DNA of 37,994 nucleotides from Agathobacter sp. (GTDB lineage: Bacteria > Bacillota > Clostridia > Lachnospirales > Lachnospiraceae). Position 1 is the stretch's first letter, and each line of letters opens with the position of its first letter. The position numbers and the translations under genes are program-made. The stretch spans positions 1 through 37,994 of the forward strand of contig JALEKN010000004.1 in NCBI GenBank assembly GCA_022769125.1, written 5' to 3'. The notes beneath the pieces are model-generated. The model saw only the letters and a program-made list of their open reading frames with translations. It was not told the DNA's origin and did no database searches. Positions 25,574-34,238 of this stretch are shown here, piece after piece.

Positions 25574-27988
25574 ATGGCAGAAGCATACAATCACAAAACG
25601 ATTGAAAAAAAATGGCAAAAATACTGGGAGGAGCACGAGACCTTCAAGACAGACGTTTGGGATTTTTCCAAGCCGAAGTATTATGCGCTTGATATGTTCC
25701 CATATCCATCCGGTGTCGGCCTTCATGCAGGTCATCCGGAAGGATATACTGCAACGGATATTATGTCACGTATGAAGAGAATGCAGGGATATAACGTTCT
25801 TCACCCAATGGGATATGATTCTTTTGGACTTCCAGCAGAGCAGTACGCAGTTACGACCGGACATCATCCGGCTGGATTTACCCAGAAGAACATCCAGACA
25901 TTTTCCAAGCAGCTGAAAGAGCTTGGTTTTGACTATGATTGGTCAAAGATGATTGCTACCTCTGATCCGAGTTTCTATAAATGGACACAGTGGATTTTTA
26001 AGAAACTGTACGAGGCAGGTTATGCAAAGCACATTGATATGCCGGTTAACTGGTGCGAGGAGCTTGGTACAGTTCTTTCCAACGATGAGGTTATCGATGG
26101 AAAGTCTGAGCGTGGTGGATACCCGGTTGTCAGAAAGAATATGAAGCAGTGGGTTATCGATCAGCCTGCATTTGCTGAGAAGCTTCTTGAAGGATTAAAT
26201 GAGATCGACTGGCCGGAATCTACCAAGGAAATGCAGCGTAACTGGATTGGAAAGAGTACCGGTGTCGAGGTTGATTTCAAGATCGTGGGCGGTGGACAGT
26301 TCTCCATCTATACCACCTGTATCGAGACCATCTATGGTATCACTTTTATGGTTCTTGCTCCGGATGGAGAGATTGTAAAAGGGCTCATGGACCGCGTGGA
26401 GAACAAGGAAGAGGTTCAGGCATACATTGATGAGACGTTAAAGAAGAATGATATGGACCGCACCGAGTTAAACAAGACAAAGTCCGGCTGTGTTTTAAAA
26501 GGTCTTTATGCAATCAATCCGGTAAACGGCAAGGAAGTTCCGCTTTTTATCGGAGATTTTGTCCTTGCAAGCTACGGAACCGGTGCTGTTATGGCTGTTC
26601 CTAGTCATGACCAGCGTGACTTTGAGTATGCGGTTGCTCACAACATTGATATGATCCAGGTTATTGATGGTGCGGATGTTTCTGAGAAGGCTTTTGAGAA
26701 GCAGGATTATCTCGGAAAGGGCTGCAAGCTGATCAATTCGGAAGAGTTTACGGGACTTACCGTGGAAGAGGCGAAGGAGGCAATTACCCAGAAGCTTGAG
26801 GGTATGGGTGTTGCAAGAAGAAAGACGAATTACCACTTCCGTGAGTGGATTTTTGCCCGTCAGAGATATTGGGGTGAGCCGGTGCCTTGTGTATACAAGG
26901 AAGATGGAGAAATCTACTTCCTGCCGGATGATGAGCTTCCGCTTATACTTCCGGAGCTTGAGGATTACAAGGGTAAGAATGGTAAGGCTCCTCTTGAGAA
27001 TGCTACAGAATGGAAGCAGTATGACAGACATGGCATCAAGGGCGTTCGTGAGACCTCTACAATGCCGGGATCAGCAGGATCTTCCTGGTATTATATGCGC
27101 TATATCGATCCGAACAATGATAAGGAATTTGCAAATCAGGAACTGTTAAAGCACTGGCTTCCGGTTGATCTTTATGTCGGTGGACCGGAGCATGCTGTTG
27201 GCCATCTGATGTATTCCCGCATCTGGAACCGTTTCCTCTATGACAGTGGTTTGTCTCCGGTTAAGGAGCCTTTTAAGAAGCTGGTTCATCAGGGTATGAT
27301 TCTTGGAGAGAATGGTATCAAGATGGGAAAGAGATTCCCGGAGTTTGTTGTCAATCCGAGTGACATTGTGGAAGAGTATGGTGCAGATACCTTAAGACTC
27401 TATGAGATGTTTATGGGACCTCTTGAGGTTTCTAAGCCATGGAATTCAAATAATGTGCAGGGCGCAAAGCGTTTTATCACAAGAGTATGGAATTTCTTTA
27501 CAGAGCCTTCCAATATTACGGAAGAGGATGACGGAACGCTCACGAAGGTATACAACCAGACTGTCAAGAAGGTCACAAATGATTTTGAAGTGCTGGGATA
27601 TAATACTGCAATCAGCCAGATGATGATTTTCGTGAATGAGGTATACAAGGCTGGCAAGTGCCCGAGAGCATATGCAGAGGGACTTATCAAAATGCTTTCC
27701 TGTGTATGTCCGCATGTTGGAGAAGAAATCTGGAGCCGTCTCGGTCATGATGATACGATCGCGTATGAGAGCTGGCCGACTTACGACGAAGCACTTACCG
27801 TAGATGATTCCGTTGAGATTGCTATACAGATCAACGGCAAGATCAAGACAACCATCTCCATCGGAAAGGATGATCCGAAAGATGAAGTTATCGCAAAGGG
27901 CAAGGAAGCAATTGCCGACAAACTTACCGGTAACATCGTAAAGGAAATCTATGTTCCGGGAAGAATTGTTAATATTGTAATGAAATAG
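25574..27988 (+). CDS. leuS: Leucyl-tRNA synthetase
   Basis: Charges tRNA-Leu. The class I ATP signature is PYPSGVGLHAGH (HAGH at 51-54). The editing domain has GTGAVMAVPSHDQRD (about 335-350), including the Asp that blocks leucine hydrolysis. The second ATP signature reads GIKMGKR (about 582-588), where most relatives have KMSKS. 804 residues, full length, with the anticodon-binding and C-terminal domains present. A short AT-rich leader with AGAGGCG precedes the ATG. It is not functionally linked to the XrtG operon: it has its own promoter and terminator. Codons indicate strong expression. Confidence 0.97.
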   Translation: MAEAYNHKTIEKKWQKYWEEHETFKTDVWDFSKPKYYALDMFPYPSGVGLHAGHPEGYTATDIMSRMKRMQGYNVLHPMGYDSFGLPAEQYAVTTGHHPAGFTQKNIQTFSKQLKELGFDYDWSKMIATSDPSFYKWTQWIFKKLYEAGYAKHIDMPVNWCEELGTVLSNDEVIDGKSERGGYPVVRKNMKQWVIDQPAFAEKLLEGLNEIDWPESTKEMQRNWIGKSTGVEVDFKIVGGGQFSIYTTCIETIYGITFMVLAPDGEIVKGLMDRVENKEEVQAYIDETLKKNDMDRTELNKTKSGCVLKGLYAINPVNGKEVPLFIGDFVLASYGTGAVMAVPSHDQRDFEYAVAHNIDMIQVIDGADVSEKAFEKQDYLGKGCKLINSEEFTGLTVEEAKEAITQKLEGMGVARRKTNYHFREWIFARQRYWGEPVPCVYKEDGEIYFLPDDELPLILPELEDYKGKNGKAPLENATEWKQYDRHGIKGVRETSTMPGSAGSSWYYMRYIDPNNDKEFANQELLKHWLPVDLYVGGPEHAVGHLMYSRIWNRFLYDSGLSPVKEPFKKLVHQGMILGENGIKMGKRFPEFVVNPSDIVEEYGADTLRLYEMFMGPLEVSKPWNSNNVQGAKRFITRVWNFFTEPSNITEEDDGTLTKVYNQTVKKVTNDFEVLGYNTAISQMMIFVNEVYKAGKCPRAYAEGLIKMLSCVCPHVGEEIWSRLGHDDTIAYESWPTYDEALTVDDSVEIAIQINGKIKTTISIGKDDPKDEVIAKGKEAIADKLTGNIVKEIYVPGRIVNIVMK

Positions 27989-28004
27989 TCAGAACCGTAT
28001 TATG

Positions 28005-28045
28005 AAAGGGCGGGCCGGAAATTTGAATTTCCGACCCGCCCTTTT
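28005..28045 (+). terminator. Strong intrinsic terminator after leuS
   Basis: AAAGGGCGGG-C-CGGAAAT, loop TTGA, ATTTCCG-A-CCCGCCCTTTT: about 17 base pairs with one mismatch, ending in TTTT. It lies between convergent genes. On the minus strand the tail is only TTT, so it may work in both directions less well. Confidence 0.93.
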
Positions 28046-28077
28046 CGGACTTTGCATGGAGCGCAAAGCGTTGATTT

Positions 28078-28839
28078 TTATTTTTTAATCTGATATGGCG
28101 GCAGGGATGGATCGCTGCCACGAAGCTTTTGCATGCCGCGTTGGATGGCGTCTTTAGAGGTTTTCCAATCAGCATCTTTGTTCTTATAATCGTATTTTTC
28201 AACAAACCATGCAATATCTTCATAGACGCGTTCCATATTCTCCTGCATCAGAGGAAGCATTGTATTATAAAAATCGGCACGGTCCTTATCATTTAACTCA
28301 GCATCTGCTCCTTCGCAGAGTACCTTAAAATGTGACAGGCAAAATCCCTGGGTATTGGCAACCTGCTTGCGGAAGCCTGCGTCATCCCGGTACATGCCAA
28401 AGAATGTCTTCATGTAGGCAGAGAAAGTGTTGTTGACGGATGTACAGATAAAACATGTGGATTCGCGTTTGTTAATCCAATCAACGATGGAATTACCGGA
28501 GGCGTCTTTTTTTGAGAAAAGTCCTTTTTTACCAACGGAGTCAGGCTTGAAGTTTTTAAATTCCTTTTCCATCTCACCCAGATGACGGAGATAAAGTGTC
28601 TTTAGGATCCAGGCATTTCCAAGGGAATTGCCATAGTCGAACATTTTCTTGAAATGTCTGCGGCAGAAGCCCTCGCGGTCGGTCATATCGCGGATATCGG
28701 CTTCCATGTAAGAAGCTCCGTGCCCGAGCACGTAGTCCATAGAATGTTCTTCGGTTTTACGCTCGATGTAGCAGAATGGGCATTCGCCGGCGTTTGCCAT
28801 GGCATCTGCAATTGGAATGGTGTGAAGTTGTTCTTTCAT
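28078..28839 (-). CDS. DUF6062-like protein with duplicated CxxC...CxxH modules
   Basis: Cytoplasmic, 253 residues, no signal peptide. Two equally spaced cysteine/histidine sets are seen: C20/C23 with C59/H62, and C129/C132 with C167/H170. Gaps of 35 and 34 residues separate the halves, so the protein is an internal duplication, each half able to hold one zinc. The halves read CPFC...FCRRHF and CFIC...FCLSHF. I recall this family as DUF6062 with no known function; some relatives are labelled as transporter components without good reason. Its ATG overlaps the end of the lysR gene (ATGA), so the two are co-translated. GGAGG lies upstream. Confidence 0.75.
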   Translation of the reverse strand: MKEQLHTIPIADAMANAGECPFCYIERKTEEHSMDYVLGHGASYMEADIRDMTDREGFCRRHFKKMFDYGNSLGNAWILKTLYLRHLGEMEKEFKNFKPDSVGKKGLFSKKDASGNSIVDWINKRESTCFICTSVNNTFSAYMKTFFGMYRDDAGFRKQVANTQGFCLSHFKVLCEGADAELNDKDRADFYNTMLPLMQENMERVYEDIAWFVEKYDYKNKDADWKTSKDAIQRGMQKLRGSDPSLPPYQIKK

Positions 28840-29744
28840 TTGGATACCTCCGGAGTGTAGTTTGTGTAGAAATCAATAAAGGATTGTAAGGTCTTGGTAG
28901 GGGTGGTGTGTTCCTTATAGGCAAAGCCGACCTCACGGTTATGGATTGGAAACGGCATCTGTACCTCAACGAGATTTCCGCTTTCAAGTTCATGGGTTAC
29001 AAAGCTTTTGATGACACAGGCAATTCCGACACCAATCTTAGCAAATTCAATCAGAAGATCCATGTTGGAAGCATCAATAGATTCTGCTACCTCTATGTGA
29101 TTCTCGGTCAGATAGTCGTCAATGTACTGGCGCGTCATATTATTTTTGTCAAGCAGCATGAGCGTCGCATTGGATAGAATTGCGTCACCTTTGATTCCGC
29201 GGTCGCTGATATGCTTTAGATACTCATTGGTGGCAACAAAGATGTCTTCAATGTCCTGCACATAATCAAAATGGATTCCCTTCAGGGAGTCCGGGCGGCC
29301 GATCAGTCCGATGTCGATCTGGTTTTCATCAAGCAGGCGGAGTGTCTCATTGGTAGACTGACACTGGATGGAAATGCTGACATGTGGATTGCGCCGGATA
29401 TATTCCTTCAGATATGGGAGCAGGATATATTTACAAAGGGTTGTGCTGACTCCGATCTTGATATGCCCAACACCAAGTGAGAGGGCACGTTTTAGCTTGT
29501 TCTCGCCAGTGGTAAGGGATTCGAACGCTTCCCTTACATGATCATAGAGAAGATTGCCTTCCTCGGTTAGAAGAACACCGCGGGAACTTCTGGAAAACAG
29601 CCGGCAACCAAGACTTTCCTCCAGTTTCTGGATGGATTTGCTGATTGCGGGCTGACTGATGTACAGCTCTTTTGCGGCTTTGGAAATATTTCCGGCATTG
29701 GCAACCGTATAAAAGATCCAATAAGATGATAGGTTCTGGTTCAT
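28836..29744 (-). CDS. LysR-family transcriptional regulator, divergent from leuCD
   Basis: The winged helix-turn-helix at residues 3-62 (SYWIFYTVANAGNISKAAKEL, then ISQPAISKSIQKLEESLGCRLF) is a textbook LysR DNA-binding domain. The effector domain (about 90-300) is complete at 302 residues. It sits back to back with leuC, and LysR regulators commonly control the divergent operon, often sensing a pathway intermediate; control of leuCD is therefore inferred. The start at 29744 is preferred because GGAGG is five bases upstream; an in-frame ATG at 29756 overlaps that site. It is coupled to the DUF6062-like gene. Confidence 0.92.
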   Translation of the reverse strand: MNQNLSSYWIFYTVANAGNISKAAKELYISQPAISKSIQKLEESLGCRLFSRSSRGVLLTEEGNLLYDHVREAFESLTTGENKLKRALSLGVGHIKIGVSTTLCKYILLPYLKEYIRRNPHVSISIQCQSTNETLRLLDENQIDIGLIGRPDSLKGIHFDYVQDIEDIFVATNEYLKHISDRGIKGDAILSNATLMLLDKNNMTRQYIDDYLTENHIEVAESIDASNMDLLIEFAKIGVGIACVIKSFVTHELESGNLVEVQMPFPIHNREVGFAYKEHTTPTKTLQSFIDFYTNYTPEVSK

Positions 29745-29763
29745 GAGCACCTCCATGGTTGAG

Positions 29764-29777
29764 TGATAGTTGTATCA
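29764..29777. promoter_or_regulatory. Palindrome TGATA-N4-TATCA overlapping the lysR -10 box
   Basis: A perfect 5-base inverted repeat overlaps the lysR -10 and start region. Candidate autoregulatory site for the LysR protein. Confidence 0.45.
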
Positions 29778-29802
29778 TATCATAAAATGGGGTTATGGTA
29801 AA
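29774..29802 (-). promoter_or_regulatory. Probable lysR promoter
   Basis: On the minus strand: TTTACC (29802-29797), 17 bases, TATGAT (29779-29774). Confidence 0.55.
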
Positions 29803-29819
29803 TATGTTTATTATGTATT

Positions 29820-29847
29820 TTGATTATATTTTTCCCTGTGTTAGAAT
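29820..29847 (+). promoter_or_regulatory. Probable leuCD promoter
   Basis: TTGATT (29820-29825), 16 bases, TAGAAT (29842-29847), with an extended -10 TGT just upstream. It is back to back with the lysR promoter. The leader of about 84 bases holds a weak GCGGA/TCCGC stem (29869-29895) but no Leu-rich leader peptide and no T-box. Confidence 0.55.
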
Positions 29848-29937
29848 TACATTGAAAATAATAGGAAAGCGGATTCACTCACACATTTATTCCGCAGGAC
29901 TATTGAAGAATGTCAGTTAATTTTAGGAGGAACGCTC

Positions 29938-31200
29938 ATGGGAATGACTATGACCCAGAAGATTCTTGCCGCACATGCAGGGCTTGACTCTGTATCAGCA
30001 GGACAGTTGATTGAGGCAGATTTGGATCTTGTCCTTGGCAATGATATCACATCACCGGTTGCAATCCACGAAATCGAGAAGATGAAGGTGGATGGTGTTT
30101 TTGATAAGGATAAAATCGCTCTTGTTATGGACCATTTCGCACCGAATAAAGATATTAAGTCTGCACAGCACTGCAAGTGTGTAAGAGAGTTTGCATGCAA
30201 ACATGAAATCAGCAATTATTTTGATGTTGGGGAGATGGGAATCGAGCACGCCCTTCTGCCGGAACAGGGACTTACGGTTGCCGGAGATGTGATCATTGGT
30301 GCGGATTCTCATACCTGCACATATGGAGCATTGGGAGCATTTTCTACAGGTGTCGGAAGTACGGATATGGCAGCCGGCATGGCGACCGGTCAGGCTTGGT
30401 TTAAGGTACCTTCCGCAATCAAGTTTAATATTGTCGGGAAGCCGGCAAAGTGGATCAGCGGCAAGGACGTTATCCTGCATATTATCGGTATGATCGGCGT
30501 GGACGGTGCTTTGTACCGCTCCATGGAATTTGTCGGTGAGGGTATCCAGTACCTTACAATGGATGACCGCTTTACGATTGCAAACATGGCGATTGAGGCT
30601 GGTGGAAAGAATGGTATTTTCCCAGTGGATGATCTGACAAGAACATATATGAAGGAGCATTCAAAACGTCCGTTTGTGGAGTACACAGCGGATGAGGATG
30701 CAGAGTATGATGAGGAATATACGATTGACCTTAGCACATTAAAGCCGACGGTTGCATTTCCACATCTTCCGGAAAATACACGTACCATTGATGAGGTTGG
30801 GGATGTAAAAATCAATCAGGTTGTTATCGGTTCCTGCACCAACGGAAGAATGGATGATCTGCGTATCGCTGCTTCCATTTTAAAGGGAAAGAAAGTGGCA
30901 AAAGGACTTCGTGTTATCGTGATACCTGCTACCCAGAAGATTTATCTGCAGGCAATGGAAGAGGGACTCCTCCGCACGTTTATCGAGGCGGGCGCAATCG
31001 TAAGCACACCGACCTGCGGTCCGTGTCTTGGCGGATACATGGGAGTTCTTGCTGAAGGGGAGCGCTGTGTTTCCACAACGAATCGTAACTTCGTCGGCAG
31101 AATGGGTCATGTGGAGTCTGAAGTTTATCTTGCAAGCCCTGCAGTTGCAGCGGCAAGTGCAATTACCGGAAAAATTTCCGGACCGGATGAAGTGATGTAA
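29938..31200 (+). CDS. leuC: 3-isopropylmalate dehydratase large subunit
   Basis: With LeuD, isomerises 2-isopropylmalate to 3-isopropylmalate in leucine synthesis, using a 4Fe-4S cluster. Cluster cysteines are in IGSCTNGR and in TCGPCLGG. The family motif [19 protein letters not shown] is at about 120-140. 420 residues, the usual length for the archaeal/Clostridia type. RBS TAGGAGG is seven bases before the ATG. leuD follows after 12 bases; leuA and leuB are not in the window. Close homologues include homoaconitase, but leuD pairing and the divergent lysR favour leucine. Confidence 0.94.
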   Translation: MGMTMTQKILAAHAGLDSVSAGQLIEADLDLVLGNDITSPVAIHEIEKMKVDGVFDKDKIALVMDHFAPNKDIKSAQHCKCVREFACKHEISNYFDVGEMGIEHALLPEQGLTVAGDVIIGADSHTCTYGALGAFSTGVGSTDMAAGMATGQAWFKVPSAIKFNIVGKPAKWISGKDVILHIIGMIGVDGALYRSMEFVGEGIQYLTMDDRFTIANMAIEAGGKNGIFPVDDLTRTYMKEHSKRPFVEYTADEDAEYDEEYTIDLSTLKPTVAFPHLPENTRTIDEVGDVKINQVVIGSCTNGRMDDLRIAASILKGKKVAKGLRVIVIPATQKIYLQAMEEGLLRTFIEAGAIVSTPTCGPCLGGYMGVLAEGERCVSTTNRNFVGRMGHVESEVYLASPAVAAASAITGKISGPDEVM

Positions 31201-31212
31201 GGAGGAAGCAAA

Positions 31213-31707
31213 ATGAAAGCAGCACATGGACACGTTTTTAAATATGGAGATAACGTGGATACGGATGTTATCATTCCGGCAAGATACTTAAATTCATCCG
31301 ATCCGAAAGAACTTGCAACACACTGCATGGAAGATATCGACAAGGACTTCGTAAAGAATGTCCATGAGGGAGATATCATTGTGGCAAATAAGAACTTTGG
31401 CTGTGGCTCATCAAGAGAGCATGCACCTTTATCCATTAAGGCAGCGGGCGTAAGCTGTGTAATTGCAGAGACATTTGCACGTATTTTTTACCGCAATGCC
31501 ATTAATATCGGCCTTCCGATCATCGAGTGCCCTGAGGCAGCAAAGTCGATTGGTGCAGGGGATGAGGTTGAAGTGAATTTTGACACAGGCGTAATCACGG
31601 ATGTGACGACCGGAAAGTCATTCCAGGGACAGGCATTTCCACCATTTATGCAGAAACTGATTGACTGTGAGGGATTGGTAAATTATATTAATACCAAGAA
31701 CGCATAA
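31213..31707 (+). CDS. leuD: 3-isopropylmalate dehydratase small subunit
   Basis: Swivelling domain partner of LeuC. It has [11 protein letters not shown] near the N-terminus and [12 protein letters not shown] (about 58-69), which forms the substrate-contact loop. 164 residues, full length for the short LeuD type. RBS AAGGAGGAAG precedes the ATG. The next gene's ribosome site overlaps the leuD stop, so a third operon member follows. Confidence 0.95.
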   Translation: MKAAHGHVFKYGDNVDTDVIIPARYLNSSDPKELATHCMEDIDKDFVKNVHEGDIIVANKNFGCGSSREHAPLSIKAAGVSCVIAETFARIFYRNAINIGLPIIECPEAAKSIGAGDEVEVNFDTGVITDVTTGKSFQGQAFPPFMQKLIDCEGLVNYINTKNA

Positions 31708-31718
31708 GAGGAGTCAGT

Positions 31719-32534
31719 ATGTTACCCGGTGTATATCAGGCGACAAAAAAAGATGGTACAACGTATTACCGTGCTGGTATTACGTTTCGATGCAAGCATA
31801 TAAGCCTCGGCAGCTTCCCGCTCGAACAGGAGGCCGGCGAGGCTTATTGCGATGCCTGGCATATTTTAAATGATGGTGTGACACTTGATGAGGCAATTGC
31901 CTGTTACCATAAAAAGCCATTTCGGCTCGCTTTTGAGAAATGTGTCTGCCTGATAAATTTCCGCGATAACAATCTTTATATCTCGAACCCGATTTACATA
32001 CGCAGGAATTTTTTCAGCTACTACCTGTCGCTGGAAGAGGAGCTGAAGTTTGATATCGATGATCTATTCTATTATGCGCGGCATAAAATCATGCGCAGGC
32101 AGGGGCATCTGTTTGTCAACGACTATGGAATGCAGGTGACGATCTTAAGCCGTTATGGAATACGAAGCTATGCTGTCTGTAATAGAGATTACGATTTCGT
32201 AAATGATGATCCGCTGGATTTCAGATATTCCAATATTAAAGTGTACAATCGCTTCTTTGGTGTGCAGGAATATGAAAAGAACGGTACAAAGCGTTATCGG
32301 GTGAAGATTCATTTAAACGGGAATTATACAGTGGGAACTTATCGGAGCGAGGAGAGAGCTGCTGTGGCATATAACAAGGCGGTCGATCTTGCAAAGAGGG
32401 CCGGATATGAGCGCAATTTTCCGGAGAATTATGTGGATACGCTCTCCGCGAGCGAATATGCAGCATTATACACACAGATAAAGATTTCCCAGAAATACAT
32501 GGATTATCTGGCAAAAGGAGTTAATCCGGCGTGA
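31719..32534 (+). CDS. Protein with two AP2-like domains, third gene of the leuCD operon
   Basis: 271 residues. Residues 3-50 (GVYQATKKDGTTYYRAGI, then ISLGSFPLEQEAGEAY) and about 178-228 (GVQEYEKNGTKRYRVKI, then YTVGTYRSEERAAVAYNKA) both follow the AP2/ERF pattern: Gly-Val-x(n)-W/Y-x-Ala/Val strands, the G-T/S-F/Y turn and the E-E-A-A-x-A-Y helix. The middle (about 70-177) weakly resembles an HNH homing-nuclease region (DFRYSNIKVYNR), but the catalytic His pair is not evident. It may be a domesticated AP2-HNH homing protein or a DNA-binding regulator. RBS AGAGGAG overlaps the leuD stop. No mobile-element signs flank it. Confidence 0.7.
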   Translation: MLPGVYQATKKDGTTYYRAGITFRCKHISLGSFPLEQEAGEAYCDAWHILNDGVTLDEAIACYHKKPFRLAFEKCVCLINFRDNNLYISNPIYIRRNFFSYYLSLEEELKFDIDDLFYYARHKIMRRQGHLFVNDYGMQVTILSRYGIRSYAVCNRDYDFVNDDPLDFRYSNIKVYNRFFGVQEYEKNGTKRYRVKIHLNGNYTVGTYRSEERAAVAYNKAVDLAKRAGYERNFPENYVDTLSASEYAALYTQIKISQKYMDYLAKGVNPA

Positions 32535-32588
32535 CAAAATGTTGAGCGGCAGGGAAATTCGCAAAAAGAATAATCTGGCGTCCCTGTA

Positions 32589-32617
32589 TTGACAGAAAAT
32601 TTGGATTTCTCTATAAT
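32589..32617 (+). promoter_or_regulatory. Consensus sigma-A promoter of thrC
   Basis: Perfect TTGACA (32589-32594), 17 bases, perfect TATAAT (32612-32617). Leader about 60 bases, AT-rich, no riboswitch seen. Confidence 0.92.
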
Positions 32618-32684
32618 GAACAAAAATAATATAGTTATGTAGCTTTTACGGTAGTGCAATTAAAAGAAGAATGAGGTTAAAAAA

Positions 32685-34175
32685 ATGGGCGTAATGTATT
32701 CAAGTACCAGAAATGCAGATGTAAAGTATCGTGCTTCAGAAGCAATCTTAAAGGGGCTTGCAGATGATGGAGGCCTGTTTGTACCGGATTCCATTCCGGC
32801 ACTTGATGTCTCTATGGAAGATCTTGCAAAGATGTCTTATCAGGAGACTGCTTATGAGGTAATGAAGCTGTTTCTTTCCGATTTTACAGAGGAAGAACTT
32901 AAGAGCTGTATTGAAAAGGCATATGACAGCAAATTTGACACACCGGAGATCGCACCGCTTGTATCTGCAGACGGGGCATATTATCTGGAATTGTTCCATG
33001 GTTCAACCATCGCATTTAAGGATATGGCATTGTCCATTTTACCGTATCTTCTTACAACCTCTGCAAAGAAGAATCAGGTCAAAAATGATATTGTTATTTT
33101 GACAGCCACTTCCGGTGATACCGGAAAAGCAGCGCTTGCAGGATTTGCAGATGTACCGGGAACAAAGATCATTGTTTTTTATCCAAAGAACGGTGTCAGC
33201 CCAATTCAGGAGAAGCAGATGGTGACCCAGAAGGGGGATAATACTTTTGTTGTCGGTATTCATGGCAATTTCGATCAGGCACAGACCGGTGTGAAGCAGA
33301 TGTTTAATGACAAAAATCTTGCAAAACAGCTTGGTGATGCAGGATTTCAGTTTTCTTCGGCAAATTCCATCAATATTGGACGGTTGGTTCCACAGGTTGT
33401 CTACTATGTATACGCATATGCAAAGATGTACGCAAATGGCGTGATCGCAAAGGATGAGAAGATCAACGTGGTTGTTCCGACCGGAAACTTTGGAAATATT
33501 CTGGCTGCTTTTTATGCAAAGAACATGGGAGTGCCGATTGCAAAGCTTATCTGCGCATCGAATGAAAACAAAGTATTGTTCGATTTCTTCCGTACAGGAA
33601 CCTATGACAGAAACCGTGACTTTATTCTGACAAGTTCACCATCTATGGATATTCTGATCTCTTCAAACTTAGAGCGTCTGATTTATCGTATTGCCGGTAA
33701 TGATGCAGCAAAGAATGCAGAACTTATGAAGAGTCTTTCCACAACCGGAAAGTATGAGATTACTCCGGAGATGAAGGCGCTTCTGGATGATTTCTACGGC
33801 AATTATACAAGTGAGCAGGAGACGGCAGATGTGATTTCTGATCTTTATGAGAAGACCGGATATATTATTGATACACATACAGCAGTAGCTGCTGGAGTAT
33901 ATCATAAGTATAAGGAAGAGACGAAGGATACACAGACGAAGACAGTTATCGCATCCACTGCAAGCCCGTTTAAGTTTACAAGAAGCGTTATGGATGCCAT
34001 TGACAAGAAATACGACAGCATGAGTGATTTTGAACTAGTTGATGAGTTAAGCCGCATCGGCAATGTGGCAGTACCACAGGCGATTGAGGATATCCGCAGC
34101 GCTGCAGTGGTACATGATACCGTCTGCGAAGTAGATGAGATGCCTGATGTTGTAAAGAAGTTCCTTGGTGTATAA
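32685..34175 (+). CDS. thrC: Threonine synthase
   Basis: PLP enzyme converting O-phosphohomoserine to threonine. The N-terminal YSSTRN...GLADDGGLFVP block is typical. The PLP lysine is Lys112 in HGSTIAFKDMA. The phosphate-binding region is ATSGDTGKAAL, and VPTGNFGNILAAFYAKNMG follows. 496 residues fits the long (E. coli/yeast-like) type. A weak RBS ATGAGG lies before the ATG; the strong promoter may compensate. Monocistronic, closed by a bidirectional terminator. Neighbouring hom or thrB genes are not in this window. Confidence 0.97.
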   Translation: MGVMYSSTRNADVKYRASEAILKGLADDGGLFVPDSIPALDVSMEDLAKMSYQETAYEVMKLFLSDFTEEELKSCIEKAYDSKFDTPEIAPLVSADGAYYLELFHGSTIAFKDMALSILPYLLTTSAKKNQVKNDIVILTATSGDTGKAALAGFADVPGTKIIVFYPKNGVSPIQEKQMVTQKGDNTFVVGIHGNFDQAQTGVKQMFNDKNLAKQLGDAGFQFSSANSINIGRLVPQVVYYVYAYAKMYANGVIAKDEKINVVVPTGNFGNILAAFYAKNMGVPIAKLICASNENKVLFDFFRTGTYDRNRDFILTSSPSMDILISSNLERLIYRIAGNDAAKNAELMKSLSTTGKYEITPEMKALLDDFYGNYTSEQETADVISDLYEKTGYIIDTHTAVAAGVYHKYKEETKDTQTKTVIASTASPFKFTRSVMDAIDKKYDSMSDFELVDELSRIGNVAVPQAIEDIRSAAVVHDTVCEVDEMPDVVKKFLGV

Positions 34176-34181
34176 ATAAAT

Positions 34182-34227
34182 AAAACCTCTTTTGACATGT
34201 GATGATCACAGCAAAAGAGGTTTTTTT
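34182..34227. terminator. Bidirectional terminator between thrC and the MshEN-CheX gene
   Basis: AAACCTCTTTTG (34183-34194) pairs with CAAAAGAGGTTT (34212-34223) and is followed by seven T on the plus strand. On the minus strand the stem is followed by TTTTATTTATTTAT, so it can serve the convergent gene ending at 34239. Confidence 0.93.
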
Positions 34228-34238
34228 GCACTCCAAAA

